A DNA stretch of 50,766 bases from Gammaproteobacteria bacterium. GTDB taxonomy: Bacteria; Pseudomonadota; Gammaproteobacteria; JABABF01; JAHRAO01. Shown piece after piece: positions 16,098 through 24,780 of this stretch. Within the stretch, counting starts at the first letter, position 1. Each line of letters opens with the position of its first letter. Location: assembly GCA_020027215.1 (NCBI GenBank), contig JAHRAO010000010.1, positions 1 through 50,766 of the forward strand. The letters are read 5' to 3'. Position numbers and translations under genes: made by a program. A model generated the notes under the pieces. The model saw only the letters and a list, made by a program, of their open reading frames with translations. It was not told the origin of the DNA and made no database searches.

Positions 16098-17000
16098 CTA
16101 TTCTGTTCCATTGGCACGATCAACACCATCCACTGCAGGATCGGCCTCTGCGGGCGCGGATTCTGCGGACTCGGCCTCTGCGGGCTCGGCCTCTGCGGAC
16201 ACATCCGTTTCTTCTACAGCTTGGGCAGAGACCTCTTCTGACGGGGGCACTGTGCTGGAGGAGTTCTCAGCCATAGGAAAATTGACTAAATACTCCTCCA
16301 CCGACATCCCTTGGGCGCGCGCTTTACCGGCTATGCAGGCGTCTATTACGGTGCGCAAATACAAATCAATAGCGCGGAACGAATCATCATTGCCGGGAAT
16401 CGGTATAGATACCGATGAAGGATCGCCATTAGTATCCACAATCGCCACCACGGGGATATTCAAACTATGCGCCTCGCGGATAGCGATCTGTTCGTAATCC
16501 ACATCCAACACAAAAAGAATATCTGGCAGACCTTGCATATCTTTGACGCCTCCCAAGTTATATTCCAATTTATTGTACGCGCGCAATAAAACGATTGCTT
16601 CACGCTTAGGGAGCGAGCGATAGTATTCACTATTGATCTGTTCTTCCATAGTCCGCAAGCGGCGAATTGAACTGCTGATCGTTTTGTAATTGGTCAGCGC
16701 TCCGCCCAGCCAACGGTGGCACACATAAGGCATGCCGATCGATTCGGCATACTTCTTCACCAATTTGCTCGCCGATTGCTTGGTGCCAACAAATAATATG
16801 GTATCGCCGCTCGCAATGCGCTCCTCTAACCACTCTAATGCCTGTTTCAGCAGGCGCATGGTGTGTTCTAAATCAATAATATGCAACTTATTACGCGCAC
16901 AATAGATATACGGAGCCATTTTAGGATGCCAATAGCGAGTCTGATGACCAAAATGTGTTCCCGCTTTAAGCATTTCCTGTATTGTCGGCAATTGAACCAT
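16098..17000 (-). CDS. rpsB: 30S ribosomal protein S2
   Basis: Small-subunit protein S2. Residues 1 to about 240 match the family: MLKAGTHFGHQTRYWHPKM, LHIIDLEHT, ILFVGTKQSA, HRWLGGALTNYKT, LPDILFVLDV and IPVVAIVDTN. It is extended to 300 residues by an acidic Ala/Glu/Ser tail, part of which is encoded by a 15-bp tandem repeat (separate entry). A Shine-Dalgarno AGGA lies upstream of the ATG. It heads the 13.5-kb minus directon and has its own strong promoter. Confidence 0.97.
   Translation of the reverse strand: MVQLPTIQEMLKAGTHFGHQTRYWHPKMAPYIYCARNKLHIIDLEHTMRLLKQALEWLEERIASGDTILFVGTKQSASKLVKKYAESIGMPYVCHRWLGGALTNYKTISSSIRRLRTMEEQINSEYYRSLPKREAIVLLRAYNKLEYNLGGVKDMQGLPDILFVLDVDYEQIAIREAHSLNIPVVAIVDTNGDPSSVSIPIPGNDDSFRAIDLYLRTVIDACIAGKARAQGMSVEEYLVNFPMAENSSSTVPPSEEVSAQAVEETDVSAEAEPAEAESAESAPAEADPAVDGVDRANGTE
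16141..16200. repeat. Four 15-bp tandem units in the 3' end of rpsB
   Basis: Units start at 16141, 16156, 16171 and 16186. Units 1 and 3 are identical (TCGGCCTCTGCGGGC), unit 4 differs at one base and unit 2 at several. On the rpsB strand they encode the pentapeptides SAEAE, PAEAE, SAESA and PAEAD. The block is much more GC-rich than its surroundings. Confidence 0.9.
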
Positions 17001-17081
17001 TATTATTCCTAGATAGTTATTTATTATGTCGTCAATCGATTATTTTACCTGCAAGGGTACAATTTCTTACAGATGCCACAT

Positions 17082-17110
17082 ATTGTATCCGCTTTGCAGT
17101 GTATTGGCAA
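17082..17110 (-). promoter_or_regulatory. Promoter of rpsB
   Basis: Reading the minus strand, TTGCCA (17110-17105, 5 of 6) and TACAAT (17087-17082, 5 of 6) are separated by exactly 17 bases. Transcription would start near 17075, giving a leader of about 75 bases before rpsB, room for the S2 autoregulation known in related bacteria; I could not identify a specific leader structure. Further upstream at 17160-17175 lies a short inverted repeat (AGCGCC-ATTA-GGCGCT), possibly part of the aroC 3' end. Confidence 0.65.
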
Positions 17111-17217
17111 TAATTTTTGCCCATTTTTGCAATATGGGGGGTGTTGTTTTCAGTAGCATAGCGCCATTAGGCGCTGGCGAAATAACCTTACCTATTATAA
17201 CGCATAGTCTCCCAAAT

Positions 17218-18336
17218 TTATTTACGGTGACGAGATGCTGGAAGCGGTGGATGTTCATGAGTCACGGCATAATTTTGCGCGCGATGACGTAAAAGATGAT
17301 CGGTGAGCACTATAGCCAACATCGCCTCCACAATAGGCACTGCACGCAGCCCTACACATGGATCGTGGCGCCCCAAAGTGACCACTTCGGTTGGACGGTA
17401 ATCTGTATCAATACTACGCCCCGGTATGCGGATACTAGAAGCTGCTTTGAAAGCAACACGCACAACGATATCTTGCCCGCTACTAATTCCGCCCAATACG
17501 CCTCCCGCATGGTTAGAATAAAATCCCTGTGCACTCATTTCATCGCGATGTTTGCTACCGCGTTGGGCAACGGCAGCAAATCCCGCTCCTATTTCCACCC
17601 CTTTCACCGCATTGATGCCCATCATCGCTTGGGCAATATCCGCATCTAAACGGGCAAAAACAGGTTCGCCAAGTCCGGGGGGCACGCCCTCGGCCATGAC
17701 CAAGAGAGCGCTACCGATCGAATCACCTTCTTGCCGTAGGGTATTAATTAAATTTTCCAATTGGGGTATTTTTTCTGGAATGGGGCAAAAAAACATGTTT
17801 TGTTCCACCGTTTGCCAATCAAATTCGTCTTGGCGATCGAGCCAGTTGAGTTCACCCACCTGACTCAAACACCCGCGAATACGAATAGCACAATGCTCGG
17901 CGAGATATTTTTTGGCAACCGCCCCAGCCGCCACGCGCATCATGGTTTCGCGTGCCGATGCCCTACCGCCACCGCGATAGTCGCGCAGACCGTATTTACG
18001 CAGGTAAGTATAATCGGCATGCCCCGGACGCAATTTGTTCTGAATGTTCTTGTAATCTTTACTACGGCTATCGTGATTTTCAATAAATAGACCGATCGGG
18101 GTGCCTGTGGTCACCCCTTCAAATACACCGGATACAATGCGCACCCGATCTGTTTCGCGTCTTTGCGAAGTATAGCGCGACCTTCCGGGTTTGCGCCTAT
18201 CCAAATCACTCTGAATATCGCTCTCGCTCAGTGCCATGCCGGGCGGGCAGCCGTCAATAATGCAACCATAAGCCGAACCGTGACTTTCACCACAAGTCGT
18301 CACACAAAATAACTGTCCAATCGTATTACCTGACAT
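17218..18336 (-). CDS. aroC: Chorismate synthase
   Basis: Converts 5-enolpyruvylshikimate 3-phosphate to chorismate using reduced FMN. The 372 residues contain family blocks [45 protein letters not shown] and, near the C-terminus, [17 protein letters not shown]. It is transcribed divergently from folE with 25 bases between the two starts. It supplies chorismate for the folate and tryptophan branches represented by folE/folC and trpBA in the window. Confidence 0.96.
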   Translation of the reverse strand: MSGNTIGQLFCVTTCGESHGSAYGCIIDGCPPGMALSESDIQSDLDRRKPGRSRYTSQRRETDRVRIVSGVFEGVTTGTPIGLFIENHDSRSKDYKNIQNKLRPGHADYTYLRKYGLRDYRGGGRASARETMMRVAAGAVAKKYLAEHCAIRIRGCLSQVGELNWLDRQDEFDWQTVEQNMFFCPIPEKIPQLENLINTLRQEGDSIGSALLVMAEGVPPGLGEPVFARLDADIAQAMMGINAVKGVEIGAGFAAVAQRGSKHRDEMSAQGFYSNHAGGVLGGISSGQDIVVRVAFKAASSIRIPGRSIDTDYRPTEVVTLGRHDPCVGLRAVPIVEAMLAIVLTDHLLRHRAQNYAVTHEHPPLPASRHRK

Positions 18337-18346
18337 AGTGATACTT

Positions 18347-18352
18347 TATAAT
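18347..18352 (+). promoter_or_regulatory. -10 box of folE
   Basis: A perfect TATAAT ends only 9 bases before the folE ATG, so the message would begin at or within about three bases of the start codon. The -35 region is poor. There is no Shine-Dalgarno. Confidence 0.45.
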
Positions 18353-18361
18353 ACACCCACT

Positions 18362-18925
18362 ATGAACCAAGAAAAAATAGCACAGGCATATCGTTCAATA
18401 CTGGAAGGAATTGGTGAAGACCCGCAACGCCGCGGATTGCAAGCCACTCCGCAACGCACGGCTAAAGCCTTGGCATACTTGGTCAAAGGCTATCATGAAG
18501 ATGTAGGAAAGATCATTAACAATGCGCTATTTTCTTCGCAAGCAGAAGAAATTGTCTTAGTCCAAAATATTGAATTATTTTCATTGTGCGAACATCATTT
18601 ATTACCCTTTTTCGGAAAATGCCACGTTGCGTATTTACCGAATGGATGGGTATTGGGATTATCTAAAATTGCCCGCATCGTTGATGTATACGCACGCCGA
18701 TTACAAATCCAAGAAGAACTCACTGCACAAATTGCAACCAAAATAATGACGGTTACCCAAGCGAAAGGAGTTGCCGTGACGATAGAAGCACGTCATTTAT
18801 GTATGATGATGCGCGGAGTAGAGAAACAAAACTCCATTATGAAAACTTCTTCTCTTTTAGGCGCATTTCGCAACAGCCCTGCAACTCGCGCCGAATATTT
18901 CTCGCTACTCAACGAACACCACTAA
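18362..18925 (+). CDS. folE: GTP cyclohydrolase I
   Basis: First step of folate synthesis: GTP to dihydroneopterin triphosphate. The 187 residues hold the zinc site: Cys76 and His79 in [11 protein letters not shown], and a later Cys in [27 protein letters not shown] and the helix [22 protein letters not shown] are also conserved. ATG 18362 is used; the in-frame GTG at 18338 would lie upstream of the probable -10 box. The gene converges on nfuA, with a hairpin between. Confidence 0.95.
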   Translation: MNQEKIAQAYRSILEGIGEDPQRRGLQATPQRTAKALAYLVKGYHEDVGKIINNALFSSQAEEIVLVQNIELFSLCEHHLLPFFGKCHVAYLPNGWVLGLSKIARIVDVYARRLQIQEELTAQIATKIMTVTQAKGVAVTIEARHLCMMMRGVEKQNSIMKTSSLLGAFRNSPATRAEYFSLLNEHH

Positions 18926-18931
18926 TTTATT

Positions 18932-18957
18932 ACACGCTCTATTAGTAATAGGCGTGT
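18932..18957. terminator. Bidirectional hairpin between folE and nfuA
   Basis: ACACGC-t-CTATTA-g-TAATAG-GCGTGT forms a nearly perfect 12-bp stem with a one-base loop, placed between convergent genes and overlapping the last codons of nfuA. There is no long T run on either side, so intrinsic termination may be partial. Confidence 0.5.
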
Positions 18958-19535
18958 GTGCGATCGCTATGATCAGTAATATCGCCCACCGATTTCAAGC
19001 CGGGCACTTTTTCCAATAAGGTTTTCTCTACCCCATCTTTCAAAGTGACATCCACCATGCCACAACCTTGGCACCCGCCACCAAATTGCAAGATCGCATG
19101 CGTGCCATTCACTACTTCCATTAAGCGCACTTCTCCCCCATGTGCGGCAAGGGCTGGATTAATTTCATTGGATAGTACATAGTGAATATGATCTTCTACC
19201 GAGCTGTCCTCATGAATTTGTGGCACTTTAGAATTGGGTGCCTTAATAGTGAGCTGACCACCAAATTGATCTTCGGCATAATTGATCTCGGCGTCGTGTA
19301 GAAAAGGCGCGCTTTTCCCATCCACATACATGGTGAGTTGATCCAATTGCATTTTGATAGTATCGGGCTGAATATCGCTTTGACGGCAATAAGCGATACA
19401 TGTTTCCGCACGAGGGGTGCCGGCATCGTTAATATACATTCGCACACCCACGACAGAATCGTCGTCTTGTTTACCAAGCAAGTCAATTAAATACTGGCGT
19501 GCTTGGGGGGAAACGGTAATGGTCTCAATAGTCAT
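18942..19535 (-). CDS. nfuA: Fe/S biogenesis protein NfuA
   Basis: A scaffold/carrier that delivers [4Fe-4S] clusters to target enzymes. The 197 residues combine an N-terminal degenerate A-type domain (to about residue 100; TAYVDELSAP-like LTMYVDGKSAPFL) with a C-terminal Nfu domain carrying the cluster-binding GGGCQGCGM and VDVTLKDGVEK. The length and the terminal HAYY match E. coli NfuA closely. It has its own probable promoter. Confidence 0.95.
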   Translation of the reverse strand: MTIETITVSPQARQYLIDLLGKQDDDSVVGVRMYINDAGTPRAETCIAYCRQSDIQPDTIKMQLDQLTMYVDGKSAPFLHDAEINYAEDQFGGQLTIKAPNSKVPQIHEDSSVEDHIHYVLSNEINPALAAHGGEVRLMEVVNGTHAILQFGGGCQGCGMVDVTLKDGVEKTLLEKVPGLKSVGDITDHSDRTHAYY

Positions 19536-19558
19536 GATGTTCTTCTCTCTATTCCTTT

Positions 19559-19564
19559 ATTATA
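19559..19564 (-). promoter_or_regulatory. -10 box of nfuA
   Basis: On the minus strand a perfect TATAAT lies 23 bases before the nfuA ATG, followed by a purine-rich Shine-Dalgarno region (GAGAGAAG). No clear -35 is present. No IscR-type site could be assigned by eye. Confidence 0.4.
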
Positions 19565-19635
19565 CAAAATTCTATTGACTCATATCGGGGGAGGTGCATT
19601 GATGTTGTCAGTGCATTTGCACCCGCGACACAGTT

Positions 19636-20901
19636 TTAGGACGGATGGGAACGATAAACGGGAAAAGATCGACACAAATCCAACACTTGGCTACGCGTAG
19701 ATTGAATCAAGTCCGTTGCGTGGATATTATGCAAGATTTCACACATCCATTGCGCAACCTGCACGGCTTCGGTAGTGCCCAAACCACGAGTGGTGATCGC
19801 AGGAGTACCGCATCGCAAACCGCTCGTGATCATAGCCGACAATGGGTCATTGACAACGGCATTTTTATTGGTAATAATATGCGCTTCTTCCAAGCGTGTT
19901 TGCGCTTCTTTACCGGTAATATCTTTGCCGGTCAATTTGACCAAAAATAAATGATTATCCGTATCACCGGAAATAATATGAAATCCATTATCTGTTAAAC
20001 AGTGTGCCATCGCGCGAGCGTTATCAAGCACCCGTTGTTGATAAAGGCGAAAATCATCCTGCAATGCTTCAAGAAAGCAGACGGCTTTAGCCGCGATAGT
20101 GTGCATAAAAGGACCTCCTTGCCCGCCGGGAAATACGGCTGAATTCAGTTTCTTCGTTATTTCTTCACCACTACATGAAAGGATCAATCCGCCCCGAGGA
20201 CCGCGTAAAGTTTTATGGGTGGTTGTGGTGACAACATGTGCATGCGGCACGGGTGATGGATAAATATCGGCAGCAACTAATCCAGCAATGTGCGCCATAT
20301 CAACGACCAAATACGCATCCACCGCATCGGCAATCTCGCGAAAACGCTTCCAATCCAACACTCGAGAATAGGCAGAAAAACCAGCGACAATCACTTTCGG
20401 TCGGTGCGTGTGGGCTAAATCTGCCACTTGGTCATAATCCACTAATTCGGTCTCTGGATTGATTCCATATTGCACTGCGCGATACAACTTACCGGAAAAA
20501 CTCACTCGTGCACCGTGCGTTAAATGCCCTCCTGCATCCAATGACATACCAAGTATCGTATCTCCCGGTTGGAGCAACGCCATATAAGCTGCTGCGTTCG
20601 CTTGCGAGCCCGAATGGGGTTGCACATTTGCATAAGTTGCATTGAATAATTTTTTGGCGCGCTCAATGGCGATGCGTTCCACTTCGTCTACATGTACGCA
20701 ACCACCGTAGTAGCGGTTGCCAGGGTAGCCTTCGGCGTATTTATTGGTTAATATGCTCCCCTGCGTATTCAGCACGGCTGCACTCACATAATTTTCCGAA
20801 GCAATCAGATTAAGGTAATTTTCCTGCCGTTCATATTCCAACCCTATGATAGTAGCGATATCTGGGTCACCCTGTGTGACGCTTTCAGCAATAGGAGACA
20901 T
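19636..20901 (-). CDS. glyA: Serine hydroxymethyltransferase
   Basis: PLP enzyme that makes glycine and methylene-tetrahydrofolate from serine and THF. The 421 residues show [36 protein letters not shown], the PLP-lysine block [16 protein letters not shown], and [11 protein letters not shown]. It provides one-carbon units for the folate (folE, folC) and purine (purF) pathways in the window. It is separated from rpmG by 84 bases containing a perfect palindrome. Confidence 0.97.
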   Translation of the reverse strand: MSPIAESVTQGDPDIATIIGLEYERQENYLNLIASENYVSAAVLNTQGSILTNKYAEGYPGNRYYGGCVHVDEVERIAIERAKKLFNATYANVQPHSGSQANAAAYMALLQPGDTILGMSLDAGGHLTHGARVSFSGKLYRAVQYGINPETELVDYDQVADLAHTHRPKVIVAGFSAYSRVLDWKRFREIADAVDAYLVVDMAHIAGLVAADIYPSPVPHAHVVTTTTHKTLRGPRGGLILSCSGEEITKKLNSAVFPGGQGGPFMHTIAAKAVCFLEALQDDFRLYQQRVLDNARAMAHCLTDNGFHIISGDTDNHLFLVKLTGKDITGKEAQTRLEEAHIITNKNAVVNDPLSAMITSGLRCGTPAITTRGLGTTEAVQVAQWMCEILHNIHATDLIQSTRSQVLDLCRSFPVYRSHPS

Positions 20902-20944
20902 TATTGATCATGCAAAGAAGGGTTGGGGGGAGAAAATTGTGTTG

Positions 20945-20960
20945 TGTATACGTGTATACA
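20945..20960. promoter_or_regulatory. Perfect 16-bp palindrome upstream of glyA
   Basis: TGTATACGTGTATACA is an exact inverted repeat about 45 bases before the glyA start and 25 bases after the rpmG stop. It could be an operator for a dimeric regulator of glyA or a small hairpin ending the rpmBG message. It does not match the PurR consensus. Confidence 0.4.
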
Positions 20961-20985
20961 AGGAATACCTCGTGCATGTGCTGCG

Positions 20986-21141
20986 TCATTTCATTTTGCT
21001 TTCTTCGTATAGGACATGTTTGCGCACGACTGGATCGTATTTTTTCAGCGCCAATTTCTCCGTTTTATTGGCTTTGGCTTTATCAGTCGTATAAAAATGC
21101 CCAGTACGAGCGGATGAAATAAGGCGAATTTTTTCACGCAT
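20986..21141 (-). CDS. rpmG: 50S ribosomal protein L33
   Basis: A 51-residue protein. [19 protein letters not shown] and [16 protein letters not shown] match L33; the N-terminal MAKG of E. coli L33 is missing. It is the cysteine-free form of L33, not the zinc-binding one. The start overlaps the end of rpmB by 8 bases, the standard rpmB-rpmG pairing. Confidence 0.95.
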   Translation of the reverse strand: MREKIRLISSARTGHFYTTDKAKANKTEKLALKKYDPVVRKHVLYEESKMK

Positions 21142-21394
21142 TATCTGGCTCTCTATACTTTATATTTTTTTTGGACGCATGAATAGTTGCCAATACGGCA
21201 TCTATTCCTTTTTTATCAATAATACGCATTCCTTTACTGGAAACGCGCAATTTGACAAAGCGGTTTTCTTTTGCCACCCAAAAACGATGTGTATGCAAAT
21301 TGGGCATAAAACGGCGCCTAGTTTTATTATGCGCGTGTGACACGCAATTACCAGCCAGCGGTCTTTTCCCCGTTACTTGACAGATTCGGCTCAT
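21134..21394 (-). CDS. rpmB: 50S ribosomal protein L28
   Basis: An 86-residue protein of the large subunit. [16 protein letters not shown], the basic [19 protein letters not shown] and [16 protein letters not shown] are typical of L28. It is co-transcribed with rpmG from a probable promoter about 105 bases upstream. Confidence 0.96.
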   Translation of the reverse strand: MSRICQVTGKRPLAGNCVSHAHNKTRRRFMPNLHTHRFWVAKENRFVKLRVSSKGMRIIDKKGIDAVLATIHASKKNIKYREPDNA

Positions 21395-21489
21395 AAACTA
21401 TATCTCGTATATGCCTCAATGGAACTCTTCACTGTGTGATTATGCTTAGTTTACCACAAAACCAACATATCCATAAACATGGCGACAAT

Positions 21490-21515
21490 AAAAAAACGCA
21501 TTATACCATAATGCG
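21490..21515 (-). promoter_or_regulatory. Extended -10 promoter, or attenuator hairpin, ahead of rpmB
   Basis: The minus strand reads CGCATTAT-GGT-ATAATGCG followed by seven T. This is a perfect 8-bp stem plus T run, the shape of an intrinsic terminator, but the same bases contain an extended -10, TGG-TATAAT (21508-21500). Since rpmB lies downstream and no minus-strand gene lies upstream, a promoter is the likelier reading. Confidence 0.45.
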
Positions 21516-21575
21516 CAATGCCCATGCGCCCCGAATAGCACAACAATAGACCATGCATATAGTAAAATAAGTGCA

Positions 21576-21758
21576 ATGTTTAAACCTCTGCCGAGCGATT
21601 ATTTAGTATGCCCCGTCAGTAAGCACGCACTGCATTACGATGCCGAGCGCCAAGCCCTCGTGTGCGATAAAAGTGGGCTTATTTACCCCATTCGCAATAG
21701 CATTCCAGTACTATTAGCGGATGAAGCACAGCAGATCAATACAGCACACGAAAAATAA
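21576..21758 (+). CDS. Trm112 family protein (YcaR-like)
   Basis: A 60-residue protein resembling E. coli YcaR and other Trm112-type small proteins: LVCPVSKHALHY, then ALVCDKSGLIYPIRNSIPVLLADEA. In eukaryotes Trm112 is a partner subunit of methyltransferases; the bacterial role is unclear. The usual CPxC knuckle reads CPVS, so one zinc-type cysteine is gone. A -10-like TATAGT ends 12 bases before the ATG and no Shine-Dalgarno is seen. The stop overlaps the next start (TAATG). Confidence 0.85.
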   Translation: MFKPLPSDYLVCPVSKHALHYDAERQALVCDKSGLIYPIRNSIPVLLADEAQQINTAHEK

Positions 21759-22099
21759 TGAGCGTATTTGAAAAGATCATTAACGGTGAATTGCCGGCAA
21801 AAAAATTGTATGAGGATGACCAATGTATCGTTATTGCCGATGCTCACCCCCAAATGCCCGTTCATTTATTGATCATTCCGCGCAAAAAGATCACCATGCT
21901 GAGCACAATTGATGCGGGTGATGCTCCATTACTCGGACATTTGCTCCATGTGGCGACAAAAATGGCGCAGCAAATGGATATAGGCGATGCCTTTCGTATT
22001 GTCATCAATAATGGTGAAAATGCGGGGCAAACCGTATTTCATCTCCATCTACACCTTTTAGGCGGCAAGCGTTTTAGAGAAAACACTCTCGCGGGATGA
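21758..22099 (+). CDS. HIT family nucleotide-binding protein (HinT-like)
   Basis: A 113-residue histidine-triad hydrolase, probably splitting purine nucleoside phosphoramidates such as AMP-NH2. FEKIINGELPAKKLYEDD at the N-terminus, HLLIIPRKKI, INNGENAGQTVFHLHLHLLGG with the HxHxH triad. It ends two bases past the alaS start (ATGA). Naming it hinT is likely but not certain. Confidence 0.92.
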   Translation: MSVFEKIINGELPAKKLYEDDQCIVIADAHPQMPVHLLIIPRKKITMLSTIDAGDAPLLGHLLHVATKMAQQMDIGDAFRIVINNGENAGQTVFHLHLHLLGGKRFRENTLAG

Positions 22100-24693
22100 A
22101 TAGCTCCGATATTCGCCGCGCTTTTATTGATTTCTTTGTTGCGCGCGGGCATACCGAAATAGAGAGTGCCCCGCTCATTCCACCGGACGACCCTTCTTTG
22201 CTTTTTATCAATGCAGGCATGGCGCCGTTCAAGGAATACTTTATTCAACCGACCACAAGGCCTCACCCGCGAGTAGTATCTGCCCAACGCTGCATGCGCG
22301 CCGGCGGCAAACACAATGATTTAGATAATGTCGGCTATACGGCTCGGCACCACACTTTTTTTGAAATGTTGGGCAATTTTAGTTTTGGTGATTATTTTAA
22401 GCGCGAAGCGATCGGCTACGCATGGGAATTTTTGACCAAAACGCTCGGTATTGCGCCAGAAAAATTATGGATCACCATACATACCTCTGACGATGAGGCA
22501 GCCCGTATCTGGACTGAAGAAATTGGCATCAAACAAAATAAATTATCGCGCTTGGAGGAAGATAACTTTTGGCAAATGGGCAATACGGGACCCTGTGGAT
22601 CCTGCAGTGAAATCTATTACGACCACGGCAAACAATACGCTGGAGATCCACCAGGGACGGCTACTGGTGAACAAGAACGCTATGTGGAAATATGGAACTT
22701 AGTCTTTATGCAGTATGAACGCAAGGCGGATGGAACAATAATAGATTTGCCGCGCGCCTCAGTCGATACGGGAATGGGGCTAGAGCGCATTGCGGCAGTG
22801 ATGCAAAATGTTCACGACAATTACTCCACAGATGCGTTCCGCTATCTTATCGCCGCCGCCGCCGAATTAACCCACTGCACAGATCACTGTGCACCTGTAC
22901 TGCGGGTATTAGCCGACCACATTCGCGCCGCCACATTTCTCATTGCCGACGGCGTCAATCCACACCACGATGGGCGTGGTTATGTATTGCGGCGCATTAT
23001 TCGCCGCGCACTACGCCACGGCTATGATTTAGGGATGGAGAAACCCTTCTTTTATCAGCTCGTTGCGCCCTTGGTGGATAATGCGCGTCACAATTGGCCA
23101 TCCTTAGCTCACGATCAAACCCGCATCACATCGCTGATCCAACAAGAAGAAGAACAATTTATGCGCTCGCTTAAAAACGGGATGCACCACTTAGAACAGC
23201 TCCTTGCCACACTCAAATCTACTATCATTCCAGGCAAGGAGGCATTTATACTTTACGATACCTACGGATTTCCATTGGATATGACCGAAACGATCGCCCG
23301 CGAACGTGGATTGCAAGTCGATCATCAAGGATTCGCCGAGCACATGGAACAGCAACGCGCACAGGCACGCGACAAAACACATTTCTCGTCGCGCAAATTG
23401 CCGCGGATCAATGTGCAGAGTTCGTTTATCGGTCACGAAAAGTTACAAGTGCAAACGACTATTGCTACCTTATTGGATAAAGCACAACCCGTACAATCCA
23501 TTAGTGAAGGGCAAGAAGCAACAATAATTCTACCCACCACTCCTTTTTATCCCCAAGGAGGAGGGCAAGTGGGCGACAGAGGCACTATTGCCAACGACAT
23601 GGCGGCCTTTGTGGTCAGCGATACGCGCAAAGAAGAAGGGTATCACTTGCACTACGGCACTTTAACCCACGGCACTCTCGCGTGCAACGATAATGTCACC
23701 GCAACAGTGGATCGGACGAAACGGCTCGCCACTGCCTGTAACCACTCAGCCACCCATTTACTGCATGCCGCTTTGCGTAAAGTACTCGGCAGTCATGTCA
23801 CTCAACGCGGATCATTGGTGGATGATACACATTTGCGGTTTGATTTTTCGCACCCTACTCCCCTGACGGCTCAACAAAGTCGTGATATCGAACAACTGGT
23901 CAACGAGCACATTCGCCACAACGATGCGGTCGAAATCAACCATATGCCTATAACCGAAGCCAAAAATACCGGTGCGTTGGCATTTTTTGGTGATAAATAC
24001 GAAGAAATGGTGCGCGTTCTCAACATTGGAGCGGGTTTTTCATTAGAACTATGCGGGGGAACACATGTGTCGCGCACTGGCGACATTGCATTGTTTAAGA
24101 TACTATCGGATAGCAGTATTTCCACTGGGGTGCGCCGCATTGAAGCCTTGACCGCCACTGCCGCACTCCACGATTACCAAGAACGCGAAGACCAAATTAC
24201 AGCCCTCTGTAATTTATTCAAAACCGATGCCAGCCAGCTCATGGATAAAGTCAGCCAAAAAATTAATGAACAGCAGATTTTATCGGAGCAAGTGAAAAAA
24301 CTGCGCACACAACAGGGTAACCAGTTGATCGATCAATTGACGCCCCGTGCGACAACCATCAACGGGATACGCGTTTTAGCGAGTCAGGTCAACGACCTAC
24401 CGCTTGAAGAACGGCGCATCTTATTAGATGGTTTACGCTCGCGATTAAAAGAACCGAGCGCCGTGGTCATTGCCAGCGTAGGCAATAAGAAAGTCAGTAT
24501 TATGGCTGGACTGGGTGGGGGCAGTGAAAAATGGCTACACGCGGGCGATTTAGTGCAGTATCTTGCCACCCAGCTCAACGGCAAAGGCGGTGGCGGGCGA
24601 AAAATGGCACAAGGCGGAGGCAGTAATATTGCACATATTGAGCAGGCTTTGCAATCGGTCAACGAGTGGGTGCGCGAACACACGCAGGCTTAG
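22096..24693 (+). CDS. alaS: Alanyl-tRNA synthetase
   Basis: Charges tRNA-Ala. The 865 residues have the class II catalytic domain first (FINAGMAPFKEYF, QRCMRAGGKHNDLDNVG, HHTFFEMLGNFSFGDYFK), then the tRNA-recognition helices, an editing domain with the zinc motif HSATHLLHAAL...CGGTHVSRTG, and the C-terminal oligomerisation/C-Ala region ending in GGGGRKMAQGGG. All parts are present and close to the usual 875 residues. It is translationally coupled to the HIT gene. Confidence 0.98.
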   Translation: MNSSDIRRAFIDFFVARGHTEIESAPLIPPDDPSLLFINAGMAPFKEYFIQPTTRPHPRVVSAQRCMRAGGKHNDLDNVGYTARHHTFFEMLGNFSFGDYFKREAIGYAWEFLTKTLGIAPEKLWITIHTSDDEAARIWTEEIGIKQNKLSRLEEDNFWQMGNTGPCGSCSEIYYDHGKQYAGDPPGTATGEQERYVEIWNLVFMQYERKADGTIIDLPRASVDTGMGLERIAAVMQNVHDNYSTDAFRYLIAAAAELTHCTDHCAPVLRVLADHIRAATFLIADGVNPHHDGRGYVLRRIIRRALRHGYDLGMEKPFFYQLVAPLVDNARHNWPSLAHDQTRITSLIQQEEEQFMRSLKNGMHHLEQLLATLKSTIIPGKEAFILYDTYGFPLDMTETIARERGLQVDHQGFAEHMEQQRAQARDKTHFSSRKLPRINVQSSFIGHEKLQVQTTIATLLDKAQPVQSISEGQEATIILPTTPFYPQGGGQVGDRGTIANDMAAFVVSDTRKEEGYHLHYGTLTHGTLACNDNVTATVDRTKRLATACNHSATHLLHAALRKVLGSHVTQRGSLVDDTHLRFDFSHPTPLTAQQSRDIEQLVNEHIRHNDAVEINHMPITEAKNTGALAFFGDKYEEMVRVLNIGAGFSLELCGGTHVSRTGDIALFKILSDSSISTGVRRIEALTATAALHDYQEREDQITALCNLFKTDASQLMDKVSQKINEQQILSEQVKKLRTQQGNQLIDQLTPRATTINGIRVLASQVNDLPLEERRILLDGLRSRLKEPSAVVIASVGNKKVSIMAGLGGGSEKWLHAGDLVQYLATQLNGKGGGGRKMAQGGGSNIAHIEQALQSVNEWVREHTQA

Positions 24694-24758
24694 TCGCGCG
24701 TGTCCCTATACCGCGCTTGTAAATAACACCCTTACTTTTTCAATGGGTAATCACGGAA

Positions 24759-24777
24759 TTGCTTAACGGTTTAGCAA
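24759..24777. terminator. Possible hairpin between alaS and metZ
   Basis: TTGCTTAA-CGG-TTTAGCAA forms an 8-bp stem with one mismatch between two convergent genes. It lacks a clear T run on either strand, so it is a weak candidate. Confidence 0.35.
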
Positions 24778-24780
24778 GCA

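Noticed and set aside
16097-16204. Longer N-terminus for EF-Ts (Pro/Gln/Arg-rich)
   Set aside because: It is the rpsB repeat read in another frame; family sequence starts at 16096.
17001-17217. Small gene in the rpsB-aroC gap
   Set aside because: Short frames here lack ribosome-binding sites; promoter and leader explain the space.
24694-24780. S-adenosylmethionine-type riboswitch near metZ
   Set aside because: metZ overlaps purF at its 5' end, so there is no leader; the 3' gap only holds a weak hairpin.
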